This document shows, piece by piece, positions 1 to 10,983 of a stretch of DNA of 64,000 nt; position 1 is the first letter of the stretch, and every line of letters starts with the position of its first letter. Made by a program: the position numbers and the translations under genes. Source of the DNA: Cokeromyces recurvatus (taxonomy: Eukaryota; Mucoromycota; Mucoromycetes; Mucorales; Mucoraceae); NCBI RefSeq assembly GCF_025118155.1, contig NW_026251395.1, forward strand, positions 1 through 64,000. Direction: 5' to 3'. The notes under the pieces are model-generated. The model was given only the letters and a program-made list of their open reading frames with translations, was not told where the DNA came from and ran no database searches.

Positions 1-57
1 TCATTTTCGTTTTCGTTTTCGTTTTTGTTTTCTCCCTTTATTTCATATTCTTTAGAT

Positions 58-1669
58 ATGACATTACTAAAACTAGCCACATATTTCCTTTTGCTCATTT
101 ATCCATTAAGAAAAGTTTCTGCCAATGAACCGACTAGCGCCTCGAATTTTGTAATAGCTGCAAGTCAAGCTAATACTGCTGAATTTATTCAAAAATCTCC
201 TATTTGGCTATCCAGTGTGAAAGGACCCAAAAATAGTAATCAAGTAGTTAAATCATTTCCTCTCGATTCCGACATTAAAGCTGGTCCCTTATCTGTTAAT
301 CAAAATATTTTGAATGTCAATTTATATCCTGAGGTGAATAAACAGCCTTCACCTAATCATCCTGAGATAGAGGACGTAATAAAGCAATTAGATTTTACAA
401 AAATTCCAAATATTGAGCCGCGCAAAGTAAAAGATTGGGTAGTAGACATAAAAGGTTATGACCTCTCTAAAGATCCTGATTGTTGGTGGTCATCTTCACT
501 TTGTAAAAAGCCTAAACTTAGCTATCTTCCTGATGATATCTATGTCTGTCCTCAGAAAGGCGATTGGGGGCTCAATTACGATGATGGGCCCTATCGTCTC
601 CCTTGGCCTAGATCTGAACAAGATAAAATATATGATCAACCAAGATTTTACAACTTTTTAGTTAAAAATAGGAAACAAAAGGCTACATTGTTTTGTAAAT
701 ATATATTTGTTGCTTATATGAATGAAGTTGCTTAATATTATTATATTATTAACTTTAAAATAATGTAATAACTTTAACAGTTGTGGGATCAAATGTAATT
801 AAATTCCCTGAAGCAGCGCAAAGGGCTTTAAATGATGGGCATACAATTTGTATCCATACCTGGTCCCATCCTCAAATGACAACTCTTACAAATCAGGAAA
901 TTGTTGCCCAATTATATTGGACGCAAAAGGCGATTAAAGAAACTTTAGGCATTACTCCCAAGTGCTGGCGGCCTCCTTATGGCGATGTAGATGACCGTGT
1001 ACGTGCTATTGCATGGCAAATGGGAATGAGGACCTTCCTTTGGGATCAGGATTCAAACGACTGGAGTTTAGTATGTACAAACATGTATTTAGCTTATATA
1101 TAATTAATATTATATATATAATAGGCCAATAATAATGATATAAGCCATCTTAAGACCGAAGCAATTGATAGATACTTTGATCAATGGATACAAGATCGTA
1201 TAGCCGGGAATGATACTGACCATGGACATGTTACCTTGGTAAGAAACCTATTTACACATACATGTATATATATGTATATATATATATATATATACTAAAT
1301 AAAGTGCATATACTCTTATAGCAACACGAGAACAGTAAAGCCACAATTTTGATGTCAGAAAAATGGTTACCAAAGATTCAAGCTCACTTTAGAGTCATGC
1401 CAATCCACCAATGTATCAATGATCCTCATCCATACTGGGAAGAATTCTGGATTTATCCTACACTTGATAATCCTAACCCTTCAAATTCCAAAGGACTTGC
1501 TACTGGCAATAGTATTTCAAGTGAGGATATCAGTAATTATGTAGATGGAAAACAGCTGAGTAATTCCGCAGCTAACATTGAATATTATATAAGCGATCGT
1601 CATTATACAATATTTGCTCTGAAGACTCTCTTTTTGATGGCCATAATTACTCTTCATTTATATATATAA
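58..1669 (+). CDS. Chitin deacetylase (CE4 polysaccharide deacetylase), probably GPI-anchored
   Basis: Four exons: 58-694, 781-1070, 1125-1238, 1322-1669; 462 aa, splicing exactly in frame. The enzyme removes acetyl groups from chitin to make chitosan, a major wall polymer in Mucoromycota (family knowledge). The NodB core is spread over the exons: NYDDGP (motif 1, usually TFDDGP), HTWSHP (metal-binding His pair), RPPYGDVDDR, the LWDQDSNDW stretch and a late ATILMSE strand. The N-terminus from ATG 58 is a good signal peptide (MTLLKLATYFLLLIYP). The C-terminus ends in a hydrophobic run (LFLMAIITLHLYI) after polar sequence, as expected for a GPI signal, so the enzyme is probably attached to membrane or wall. 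The frame upstream of 58 is open only from a TTG, so 58 is the best start. Family call is firm; GPI attachment is inference. Confidence 0.93.
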
Positions 1670-2257
1670 ATATTGTTTTGGATATTAGTCATTTGATCCA
1701 CCATGCTATATACAGTAGAATAAGTGTCTTATAAAACTATAAATAAACTAAGAATAATGATCTTATATGCTTTACTTAAACTGATATAGTAAATTAAATG
1801 TTATTCTTAAAATAATGAAAATTTGACTTCGAAGTTAAAAGTAGTTTTGTTTTTATCGATTTGAGAGTATGAAAGTGATAGAAGTAAGAAAAAAAAAAAA
1901 AAGACAAGGACAACGAAAAAGAAATAAATTGAGAATCGAAAAAAAAATTATATAATGTAGTCATTTCAATTGCAACAAAACGTCGTGCTTAATTCGTTGA
2001 TTGCTCGACATAATATTTTGGCTTACTAAATCGGAGGGCATGCTGAAATTCAGAATCGTTGCAAGGACAGACAGTGATGGCTTATCCTGTTTTTTCCAAA
2101 ATGGTTTTTAGAAAGCCCACAAATGATGGCAAGATATCCCACGACTTGGATGAAGAGCTACCTTTTGTCTGTAGCGCTTTAATCGCGGCAGTGGCTTTGA
2201 ATGCATCTAAGGCTGTACCAAATTCTGTCCAAGGCTTGCCAAACAATACTGACGTAG
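1670..2257. other. Intergenic, no convincing gene
   Basis: AT-rich sequence with a short A tract near 1891. An open frame on the plus strand at 2059-2316 has no recognisable domain and overlaps the decayed region that follows. I see nothing else here. Confidence 0.5.
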
Positions 2258-2995
2258 CTAAAGATTGCAGAAAGCATGATGCAAGTTTACCAGTAGATGT
2301 CGCAGAGGCGCCATAGCCCTAAATATATCGGGGGGGGGGAGGGAGCTGCAAAGTGTGAAAACGGTCGTCGGTGCAGTAAGCCCAGTGGCAAATTCATTAT
2401 GTGCTACCCACCATGGTAGAAAGATGCTTAGATCGCCAAAGCTGGAGGTGAGTTGCCGCAGGGATGACATCACCATCTTAAATATTGGTATTGCATAAGA
2501 CTATGGATCACACATTATTTCAATAAATTGATGTACCTCATCCACACAATGAAATATTCTGACTGCTTTTGAACGTATAAGGTACGAGGTTGTTGAAGTT
2601 TCTGGACCAATGTTAACAGGTTTTTTAGCGCTCACACGGATAGATATAGTCACCAGAATGTTCATTGTTTTGCTTCCAATTTTTAGTTTACACTTGAGGC
2701 TGCTTCCATCCGACTCATTATAAACACCAGCACACAGTGATTCATAGTGAGAATTAGATACTGTTGGTACAGGCTTTTAATCAGATTTACTATGAATATC
2801 AGTTACTTTTGATCCACTATATGCTTCAGCTACAATGACAAACACGACCTCTTTGTCGACAATGAATACCCCAGTGTGGAGCTTGGCTACAGTGTGGAGC
2901 TTGGCTACAGCGTGAAGAAGGGACGGATGGGCGCCAAATTCTAAGTTTAGGGGGTTCAGAAGGTCTTGAGTTGGTTCGATGTAATCGGAGGTCAT
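2258..2995 (-). pseudogene. Decayed reading frame of unknown family, probably mobile-element derived
   Basis: On the minus strand an open frame starts at 2995 (MTSDYIEPTQDLLNPLNLEF...). It runs to an in-frame TAA at about 2777, then stays open in the same frame for about 90 more codons (KPVPTVSNSHYESLCAGVYN... to IEIMCDP, about 2506). A further open stretch follows at 2476-2258. One internal stop splitting an otherwise long frame suggests a recently broken gene. Inside it an 18-bp unit is duplicated in tandem near 2875-2911, giving the repeated peptide VAKLHT. GC content is visibly higher than in the flanks. I do not recognise the family; a transposon-associated protein is plausible but not shown. 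Confidence 0.4.
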
Positions 2996-3102
2996 CCTAT
3001 CACAGATAGTGCGTGTTTGCTTAGCTAGCTAGAGTTAGAGTTAGAGTAGAAGTTGTGTAGAGAAGTGAAGTTGGGTAATGGATGGGGGAGTATTGACTAC
3101 TT

Positions 3103-3458
3103 TTGAACGGAGTTGTGTCTTTCGCTGGCGCCTTGGTTGGCTACCTAGTGGTTAACCAAAAGAATGTCTCTTTCCCTCAAATCAAAACTGGAGTCGTCAT
3201 TATGTTTTTGAATACTTACACATTCACAAATGCTTGTATTTCCCTCTCAAAATGGATGACCCAAAATTATTTCTTCTCAATATGCTCCCACAGTGTAAAT
3301 CCCGTCGTAACTCTAATTACCTCAGCTGGTTTATTCTCTGGCCTATCCTTTGCACCATTTTACATGAATCTGGTCATTATTTTTATGGTAAATTTCCACC
3401 CCCTTTCTATCGATCCTGGTCACAAACTGTTGAATTGGTTATCGAAGTAATAGCGTGA
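3103..3458 (+). other. Ambiguous open frames, possibly a broken gene
   Basis: Two overlapping plus-strand frames are open. 3103-3450 gives a hydrophobic product (VVSFAGALVGYLVV; NPVVTLITSAGLFSGLSF). 3234-3458 gives a more ordinary composition (MDDPKLFLLNMLPQCKS, then HESGHYFYGKFPPPFY). Neither has a family I can name. Switching between frames at about 3234 would give one longer protein, which would fit a single-frameshift pseudogene. Nothing supports expression. Confidence 0.2.
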
Positions 3459-3833
3459 GTCTCTCTGTTTATTCTGACCTCTTTTTTTCATTATTATTTT
3501 ATATCTTTCAGTTCTTTTGCTCTTTTCTTTTTTTTTTCTTTTCTTTATCCTTTTCCCTCCTCTTGTCCTTTAAGAGGGTTTTTATTCTTATAATCATTTC
3601 ATAACTGGCTTAGGAAATACAGCACATTTCGTTGCTACATGCTCACTACCAAAAAAAAAAAAAAAATTACACAGTACTCATTTTCCTGAATTGAAATATT
3701 TTATTATGCTTCGTATTATTGGGTCCACAGCTTCTGTATTTGAATATTGATTTACTAAGTGTATTTTTTCTTGAAGAAAAAAGTTGGCTTATATACTGCT
3801 TTTATAGTTAGTCAACAACAAAAAATTATACTC

Positions 3834-4381
3834 ATGTCAAGAAGCTTATCTCTTTATCGTAATTTATTAAAAGAAATTAATATCCAGGTACATTAACAAT
3901 TATGATAATCAATATATTAAAGAGGAAAATATTTATTATTATTATTTTTTCAATGGTAATCTAATCTCCACCCTTGTTTAAATAGTACACTAAGGGAACT
4001 AAGAATCCGACATTTGCACAAGAATTAAGGAACATTTATCGCAAAAATCAAAACATTCAAGATCCCAACAAAGTTGAGGCTTTGAATAAAAATGCCGAAG
4101 ATGTGTTAACATTTTTAAGAAGCTCAAGAAAACATAAAGTAATATTTTTTTTAATAGAAGGAATCAAACACTTCACTAAAATAAAACTAAAACTAAAACT
4201 AAAACTAAAAAAAAAAAAAAAAAAAAATACATGCTTATTTCCTTAGGAGTTACGTGAGTTATATTCAGCACTTGTTATGGAACAAAAGAAAAAGATTGAA
4301 CTTTCAGCGAAGCGAGTTGGGTTGAATTTACCCAAAGAGTATGATCCTAACAATCCTCAGCCATTTACCAAGGATATGTAA
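3834..4381 (+). CDS. FMC1: ATP synthase assembly factor FMC1, mitochondrial LYR-type protein
   Basis: Three exons: 3834-3887, 3986-4138, 4247-4381; 113 aa, exactly in frame. Fmc1 assists assembly of the F1 sector of mitochondrial ATP synthase, in yeast together with Atp12 (family knowledge). The first exon carries the LYR motif (SLSLYRNLLKEI). The second ends in LTFLRSSRKHK and the third begins ELRELYSALVMEQ and contains AKRVGLNLP, matching the conserved C-terminal half of human FMC1/C7orf55 in order and spacing. Length is typical (about 110-155 aa). The small exons explain why no long open frame is seen here. Intron 2 carries the poly-A tract at 4208-4227. Confidence 0.88.
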
Positions 4382-4612
4382 AAGATACTGTTTTTCACTT
4401 ATATATTTGGTAAAACCTTTACTCTAGAACTAAACATTATTTCATATATTATTACATCTATGATTCTACTTTAAATAAACAAAAAAAAAAAAAAAAGAAA
4501 AAAAAAACGTATATCAAAACTTAATGGTATATATACACACACATATATATATATAAAAGGAAAGGAACCAATGTTATATGGTCAATTTTGATATATTTTA
4601 ATAATACAATGG

Positions 4613-6258
4613 CTAATGTCTTTCATGTTTTCGTCTTTCTGTTCTATCTCCTCTACTACTTCTTTCAGATCGGTCACGGCTTTTATCTCTTGTCTTTTCT
4701 CTTTCTCGACTCCTATATTTTGAAGAATGATACTTTGAAGAACTATGACGGCTTCTTGAAGAAGAACGACGTCGATGACGAGAAGAAGATCTGTCATCTC
4801 TTGGAGATCTTGATCGTCTTCTTGATGAACGATCATGTCTCTTATAACTATCACCTTTTTCATTTTCTTCGTCATCATAACGATGTCGTTTGCTACTACT
4901 ATATTTTTCTTCTCTTTTTCTACTACTACTTCTATAATCATTATCCTTACTACGATGACGACTCTCATCTCGATGGCGGCTCTCATCCCGATATCGACTC
5001 TCATCTCGATGGCGGCTCTCATCTCGACGTCTACTACTACTTCTCTTTTCATGACGAGAAGGTGAATTAGAACGTCTTCTGTGACGATCATATCGATCTC
5101 TTTCAGAACGTGAATTACTAGAGGGGGCATGACTGCCTTCTGTATTTAATAGCGTTGTAGAATCTGCCTCCATATCCTTACTATCTTCATTTTGATAATT
5201 GCTATTGCTATTGCTATTCGAATGGCTTGCATTATAGTCTGATCGACGTCTTCCTCCCTGATTATGATATCCACGACCTCTGCCACGTCCACCTCTCATC
5301 ATGTTAAACCCACCACGATTACTAGTACCGAATGACATATTACCGTTAAAACCAAACATATCTTGTGGAGGCATTCCAGGAAAAGCTGACATATTATTTT
5401 TCCATAATTCATCATTAAATCCACGATTCATGACAGGAGGTCTAGGAGTCATGTCTATTTCCATATCGTTTTCATCATTATTATTACCCGTATTTCCATT
5501 ATTATTCCTCATCCAGTTCATATCAGGTGTTCCAAAGCCTGGGAAACGAGTATTCATAAATGGAGGACGCATCATGTTCATCCAATTCATTTCAGGTGGT
5601 ATTCCATTAAACATATCAGCATTGGGGGGTCCATTCATGATTATATTATTATCCGTTTGACCCATATTATTATTAAATGCCATTCCTCCTCCTAGCAGAT
5701 GTTTCCTTGTGGGCTTTCTTTCCTCTACCGATGAATCAAATACTTGAATTGGCATACCTGATGACTTTGAAGACTTTTTAAATGTTAGTATATTATTATT
5801 AGCTAGTTAGCCAGCCAGCTAGCTTACCTCTTGTGCAGTATCTTCAGGTTTTGTTGGATCATTTTTTGTGTCTGTAGTTTTTTGATCATTATCTTGGCTT
5901 ATTTCGTTATTTAGCTTTTCTTGTTGAGATGTTTCTGGCTCTTTATCTATTGCTTGTTCTTCTTTTTTTCTTCATTTATATAATGTTGAATAGCTAAATT
6001 TAGTGTTTTATTAGGAACTAATTGTTCGATGCTGATATTTTCTTGATTACAAAAAGGGCAATGATTTGTCTTTTCAAGCGTATTAATAATACCTATACAA
6101 AGATACATTTAAAAAAAAAATCTATGAATACTTGTGTATTTAAATATATTTTCTTTAGTTTAGTTGTTAGTGTTATCTTTCAATCACACGAGGTTTCTTT
6201 GTTTTATATATGTATGTGCATATATATATATCCTATCTTTTCCTCGCTCGTTCTCTCT

Positions 6259-6289
<31 letters not shown>

Positions 6290-7333
6290 GCCCTCTTTCT
6301 CTCCCATGTAGTATATGATATCTTTATATATGTGCATATTCTCTCTCATTTTACATAATCCAAAAAATATCCTGAATCCAATTTGAGTCCATAAGTTCCC
6401 AATTTATCCCAATAATAATAATAATAATCAAATTAATAAACAGATAATAAAAAGACAATAAAATGGCATCTAAAAAAGTAAGCGAAATAAGAGTAACCTT
6501 CGTTTCATCAGACGATGCTTTGTCTGAATCAATATACATATAACAAAATAACAACAAACTAAAGATAATACAAAGATAACTATCCAATATAACAATCCTA
6601 TACGTACATTCTTTACAAAATGACTTTCCACAACAAGGCACAAGTACAGCATTTGTCATAATTTTATCACAAATCATACATGTTAACTCTTGCGGCTTTT
6701 GTGCTTCTTCTTGTTGCTGATTATCACCAATAGCTTGATTTCCTATATTATTTCTAATAAAATGATAAATATAAATATATTGTTCGCATCTACTTTTTTT
6801 TTTTATTTTGTTATCTTTAAGCATATCATTACCGATTGCCAATTCCAACTCTTTGTACAAATTGTCCTTTAGGAACATTAGGACAATAGTATATCCAGTG
6901 ACCAGGTTGTCCACATTTAAAACAAACATAACCAGTGGGTGGTTTTTGTGTCTCTGGTGGAATGTTTGACGTCGCTGTTGATGTAGTTGCTGCTGTCATG
7001 GCTGCTGCAGAATTCATTTGTCTTTGCATTTGTTGTTGCCTTTGAAGCTGCTGCATAAATAACATTTGTTGAAAATGTTGATATTGCATGGGATTCATCA
7101 TGGCCATTTTCATAAATGAAGGATCATAGCCTCCCATCATTGGACTTCGAAATTGCATTTTATTGTTCATGTTTCTAAGTAGAAGAAAATAAAAAAATAA
7201 TATTGTTATAGTAATTAAGATATAAACTGTAACGTGATGCTAGATAAGAATTTAAAACTTACTGTTGTAGTTGATCATTGTTAAATTGATCATTTTGAGG
7301 TTTTTCGTCATTGGAATTTGAATCGTCAGCCAT
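4613..7333 (-). CDS. RBBP6/Mpe1-like protein: CCHC knuckle, RING-type finger, RS-rich tail; frameshifted in this sequence
   Basis: Exons (descending): 7333-7263, 7174-6833, 6754-6608, 6092-5828, 5773-4613. Mpe1/RBBP6 proteins act in mRNA 3'-end processing and carry a ubiquitin-ligase-type finger. Visible order: Met/Gln-rich N-terminus; CCHC knuckle CFKCGQPGHWIYYCP; RING-type finger with CMICDKIMTNAVLVPCCGKS, FCKEC and, after a 515-nt intron, HCPFCNQ and IEQLVPNKTLNLAIQ; a Gly/Asn/Met region with RGRGRG; then a long Arg-Ser tail. The DWNN domain that normally begins this family is absent: the frame starts MADDSNSNDEKPQ and nothing DWNN-like lies upstream. Within exon 4 the conserved RING frame meets the downstream frame (IDKEPETSQQEKL) only if the T7 run at 5963-5969 had one more base. 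The acceptor of exon 5 has a perfect TACTAAC branch site. The large intron contains a CT microsatellite. Confidence 0.8.
6238..6302. repeat. CT-rich microsatellite in an intron
   Basis: A run of CTCTCTCT/CCCTCTCTC units inside the long intron of the RBBP6-like gene. Simple repeat with no coding role. Confidence 0.8.
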
Positions 7334-7742
7334 AATTTATATAAAAAAAAAGTTTTTTTCCTTGATTTTTTTTAAATTATTATTTTAAAATATAAATGTT
7401 TACAGTATAGATAGATAATAAATAAGAAAAGTGAAAAAAGTGCAAAGAGATAAAACACGTTTTTTTTTTAAAAAAAAAAATGACGTACTTTGAAAGCCAC
7501 GCATCAATTTCTAGTCTTATAATTTTTAGAGGTGTTTAAAAATATAGTAGATTTTTTTTTTTTCGAGGAGGCATAATTATAGATTTAGAAGAAATAAAAC
7601 ATGTTTAGCTGTAAAAATCAAAATTTTTCATCAGAAAAAGACTATGTTCGAGGCGCTGATAGCATTATGTCTGATGAAAGAATAGAGAGGAGCTGATTAT
7701 AGCCAGTTAGTATCTTAATGAATATTATTCGTGATATTGTTT
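7334..7742. other. Upstream region of the RBBP6-like gene
   Basis: AT-rich, with no open frame worth calling. It should contain the promoter of the minus-strand gene starting at 7333. No specific element can be supported. Confidence 0.4.
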
Positions 7743-8470
7743 CAGTATCCCACAGCTTTTGCCAGCTAAGAAGATACTATGGTAACCTATTATTGCAGGC
7801 GTAAAACTTCTTTCAAAGTATAGCTGGCAGATCTATTTAATATAAAAGCAAATATGTTGAATTGGTGTTAACAGAGCAGTAATAATTAATTACTTTTAGA
7901 AAGTCAATATTCAGCTATAGTATCTACAATCAAAGCACCATGTCTTTATCTATTCACCATTTTTCTCTCAATATCCCAATAGTCTCTGTTCTGATACCTC
8001 TAAAGTCAACAATATTTTTATTAAGTATTCCATTCCTAAAGACTAAAACTAGAGTTTTCATATTATCTTGATAATGGTTTTCTTGTTACTGTAGCATAAT
8101 CTTCAAGCAGCTTTTTTAATTTTTGTTAATTTATAGCTAAGGCGTTAAAAGAGACTCAGAGCTATTATGTCCCTTCTTATGACAGCAAACCTGTTCCTTA
8201 TTACTGTTACTATTTTCTTTTCTTTCACTGTTTCAAAATGCCTGCCTATTTGCGTTCTTTTAGAACCAACTGCTTAAAATAAAATAATTTATTTGGGTAC
8301 AAAGGGATACAATGCAATAATTATTTGTCTTGAATAGATCAAAAGGATTCAAACTTCTCGCGTTTTTCACTATGTTTTGAAAGATACCCGCTTTGTCCAC
8401 AATCTCTGCATTTGATCGCTGACATAAAATATTAGTGTTCAATTGAAAACTAACAGTTATTTTTATTGAT
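7743..8470 (-). repeat. Dispersed repeat copy 1: decayed zinc-knuckle protein gene
   Basis: This stretch matches 13736-14460 along its whole length in the same orientation, with many substitutions and small indels; both begin CAGTATCCCACAGCTTT. Read on the minus strand it starts MSAIKCRDCGQSGYLSKHSE, a zinc-knuckle-like CxxC-GxxGYxSK pattern. A second knuckle-like piece, CCHKKGHNSSESLL, follows in another frame. Stops and frameshifts break it. Short proteins with repeated C-x-x-C-G-Q-x-G-H knuckles are, to my knowledge, multicopy in mucoralean genomes and probably mobile-element associated. No inverted ends were found. Confidence 0.6.
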
Positions 8471-8560
8471 TTCTACTAAAAAGATGGTACGAAGTAGGTC
8501 AAATTTGTTGAAAGAACTCATTTTGCTAAAAAGTCTAATGAATAATTTTAGTAATGTCAT

Positions 8561-8690
8561 TACAGTCGAAGAAACTAGGTTGAGTCAATAAAAAATTGTT
8601 CTGGTCATTTCCAAAATAAATTGGAACATTGGTATGAAAATGGGACACATAAGAGAATATGGGACACGAACGCGAATGTGGGACTATACT
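8561..8690. repeat. Left terminal inverted repeat of the Fanzor-like element
   Basis: Pairs with 10984-11113 in inverted orientation. Two GGGACAC motifs plus a GGGAC sit within it, which could be binding sites for a transposase (inference). Confidence 0.82.
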
Positions 8691-9099
8691 GAACAAATTT
8701 AAAGAATTTTTTTTTGTCTTGATTTAAGGGTTGTAACCCTAAAAAACAGCCGGCTTCTATAGCGCTCGTATCATTCGGGTACTTCATGATCTAAGAGTCG
8801 AAGACAAAATTCATTTGTGTATAACTTTTACTTAACCAACAAGGCCTTTATTGTTTAAATGATAGCTGAAGTAATTCTGCTCAGTTATAAAAATGAATTT
8901 AAATAATCAAAAGATATATTCTCTTCAACTATAATAACAAGACTTCACGTCATAGCTTTCATTACAATATGACACATTTTACACTGAGTATATTTTCTAG
9001 TTTGTATATTAAGGACGAAGTACCCAGTAAGCAGCGAGAGATAAAAACAAACTCTTTAATATACATGTTCAGTTTCTCAAATTTTTTTATACTAAAATT

Positions 9100-10923
9100 G
9101 TATAAACTAGAATGCGAAAGTTGGCTGTATCAAGAACTTGGATATATAATCATGTATATGATCAAGTGCTTACACATTCCCAGTCATCCTCTATACCTAA
9201 TGATATTCTTGCCCCTTCTGATCCGGATGTGGCCAATAATCTCCCAAGTTAAATCCTTTGATTTCAGAAGTGAAGAATCGCATGTCCAAGCTTCCATTGT
9301 CTAAAGAAAGCTTAAACAATGAACCCTTCAAAATTCTATCCGCATTAAGGGCATATCCTTAAAAAAAATACGATGATATATACAAGGCCCAAACTCCTCA
9401 AAATGATAAAAGCGATTTGATTAAGTCCCTACTTCCAAGACGTTTTAGTCTATTCCCAAATCCTGGATTGCACTGGCGATTCATAAAGATGGATGCTCAG
9501 AACCTAACCGGAATTTTCCCAGATGCTAAACAGAAAAAGCAAGCTAATGAATCATCTCCTTTCGATCATAAACAAAGATGCTTCTATCAAATGTTTGACT
9601 TTAAGAAGCTGGTCATTCAAAGGTATACATTATTATTACATATATCTATAAATCAAATTACTGACGAAATAAAATATAGTTGTGAAAAGCTTCAAGCACT
9701 GCCTGAACAAAAAGAAAAGATGTTTCTCAATGGATTGTATACTGATGGCTACACGTGCAGAGTTCTATTTGCTAGAAAAGTGCTTCCATCATCACCAGAA
9801 TACAATATCTGTCTAGAGTTGAACGATTTTACAAACGAAGAGGTGGACAAGCATTTCCGTCTATGTACTGTAGACCCAGGAAGATGGGATCCTTTTGTCT
9901 CTTATCACGGTGGCACTGGCATCTGTCGCTTGTCCTCAATCGAATATTACAATATGGGGTGAAAGTGTAAGACGAATGAAAGAGCAACAGAAGCGCAAAC
10001 AGAGACTAGGTGTTGGAAAGATTGAAACAGACATTCCTTCGCCTAAAACTGTGTCTGTGGAACAATTTGTTTTGTACATAACTTACATGCTGCAACACAT
10101 GAATACTTTGCTTAATTTCTACGGCTTTGAAACTTCTAAGATTAAATGGTTGAACTACCTTAGTTCCCAAAAAGCCATCCAAGAAAGTGTCAACATCTTA
10201 ATAAATGGTGGAAAGAAGTATAATAAAAGCAGGAGAAAGAAGACAAAGGAAAACAAAAAAAGAAGGAGGAAAACTCGCAAGCCTCGTACTGCTCAAGAAG
10301 AAAGAGCACTCACCACCATCCCAAAATCAAAAAAATATACACTTTTTTTTATTATTATCATTATTTCAGTAAACTCGAACTATTATATCTGTAACTTACA
10401 GCAGAAACAACAAAGTCTGTTTTGGAAAGGGAAACAGCAGCAAGATGCCTCTGGTGGTCTTTGGTGACGGACTAAAAAAAAAACAGGGATCATATCAAGT
10501 TCAAAGGTCTCCGTCATGGCGTATCTAACAAAATATATCAACAATTAAAAACAAGGCAAAGGCTTGGAGAGCTCTTGCTACTAGACATTAACGAATTTAA
10601 TACATCAAAGGTTATTAAGAAAAAACAACACATAGTTTACATATTGCACTTTCAGCTAAAACCAATTCTTCATAGATCTGTCATTCTTGCTTTAAAAATG
10701 ATATAGAAAATCTGAAGTGTAGGAAAGATGACCATGATCCATCAAGTATTGAAGTGTAAAACTTGCAATATCTTTTGGAATCGAGATGTAATGGCAAGCA
10801 AAAATATGTTTTACATAGCTCAGTCTATATGGAATGACAATGATCGCCCCACTGTCTTCAAACGACAAACTGCCACCTCCAATGTGGTTGTCCCGACTCA
10901 CTCCGGTGAGCCAACGACTTAAT
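9100..10923 (+). pseudogene. Fanzor (eukaryotic TnpB/IS605 OrfB-like RNA-guided nuclease) pseudogene
   Basis: Coding fragments lie in order in different frames. About 9100-9260 gives RTWIYNHVYDQVLTHSQ and SIPNDILAPSDPDVANNLPS. 9363-9960 gives SLFPNPGLHWRFIK, then LNDFTNEEVDKHF and TVDPGRWDPF. 9960-10330 gives a helical segment ending NILINGGKKYN and a Lys/Arg-rich run. 10448-10475 gives PLVVFGDGLK. 10488-10610 gives KGLRHGVSNKIYQQLK and LLLDINEFNTSKV. 10728-10923 gives VLKCKTCNIFWNRDV and MASKNMFYIAQS. These fit a split RuvC: RuvC-I Asp at 9873, Glu of DINEF at 10593, and Asp of NRDV at 10785 after a CxxC (10755-10766). Frames shift near 9957, between 10330 and 10448, and at the A10 run 10474-10483. 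A stop and loss of the first CxxC follow after 10610. A 59-nt GT-AG intron at about 9620-9678 is possible. The gene cannot make an intact protein here. Confidence 0.75.
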
Positions 10924-10983
10924 GATGTTACAGGTAAGAAGTTGTAACAATTTTGATTTGACCAAACAAACTAAAGTATCTTA

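Noticed and set aside
4588..5070. Plus-strand open frames over the RS tail of the RBBP6-like gene
   Set aside because: Antisense shadow of Arg-Ser-Asp-rich codons; the minus strand has the clear RS domain.
6351..6607. Continuation of the RING-type exon into IVILDSYLCII and following sequence
   Set aside because: The conserved second half of the finger (HCPFCNQ) lies at about 6050 after a GT-AG intron; this stretch is intron.
9895..10467. Treating 9895-10467 as a stand-alone gene
   Set aside because: It is a frameshifted middle segment of the Fanzor-like pseudogene, continuous in homology with the frames before and after.
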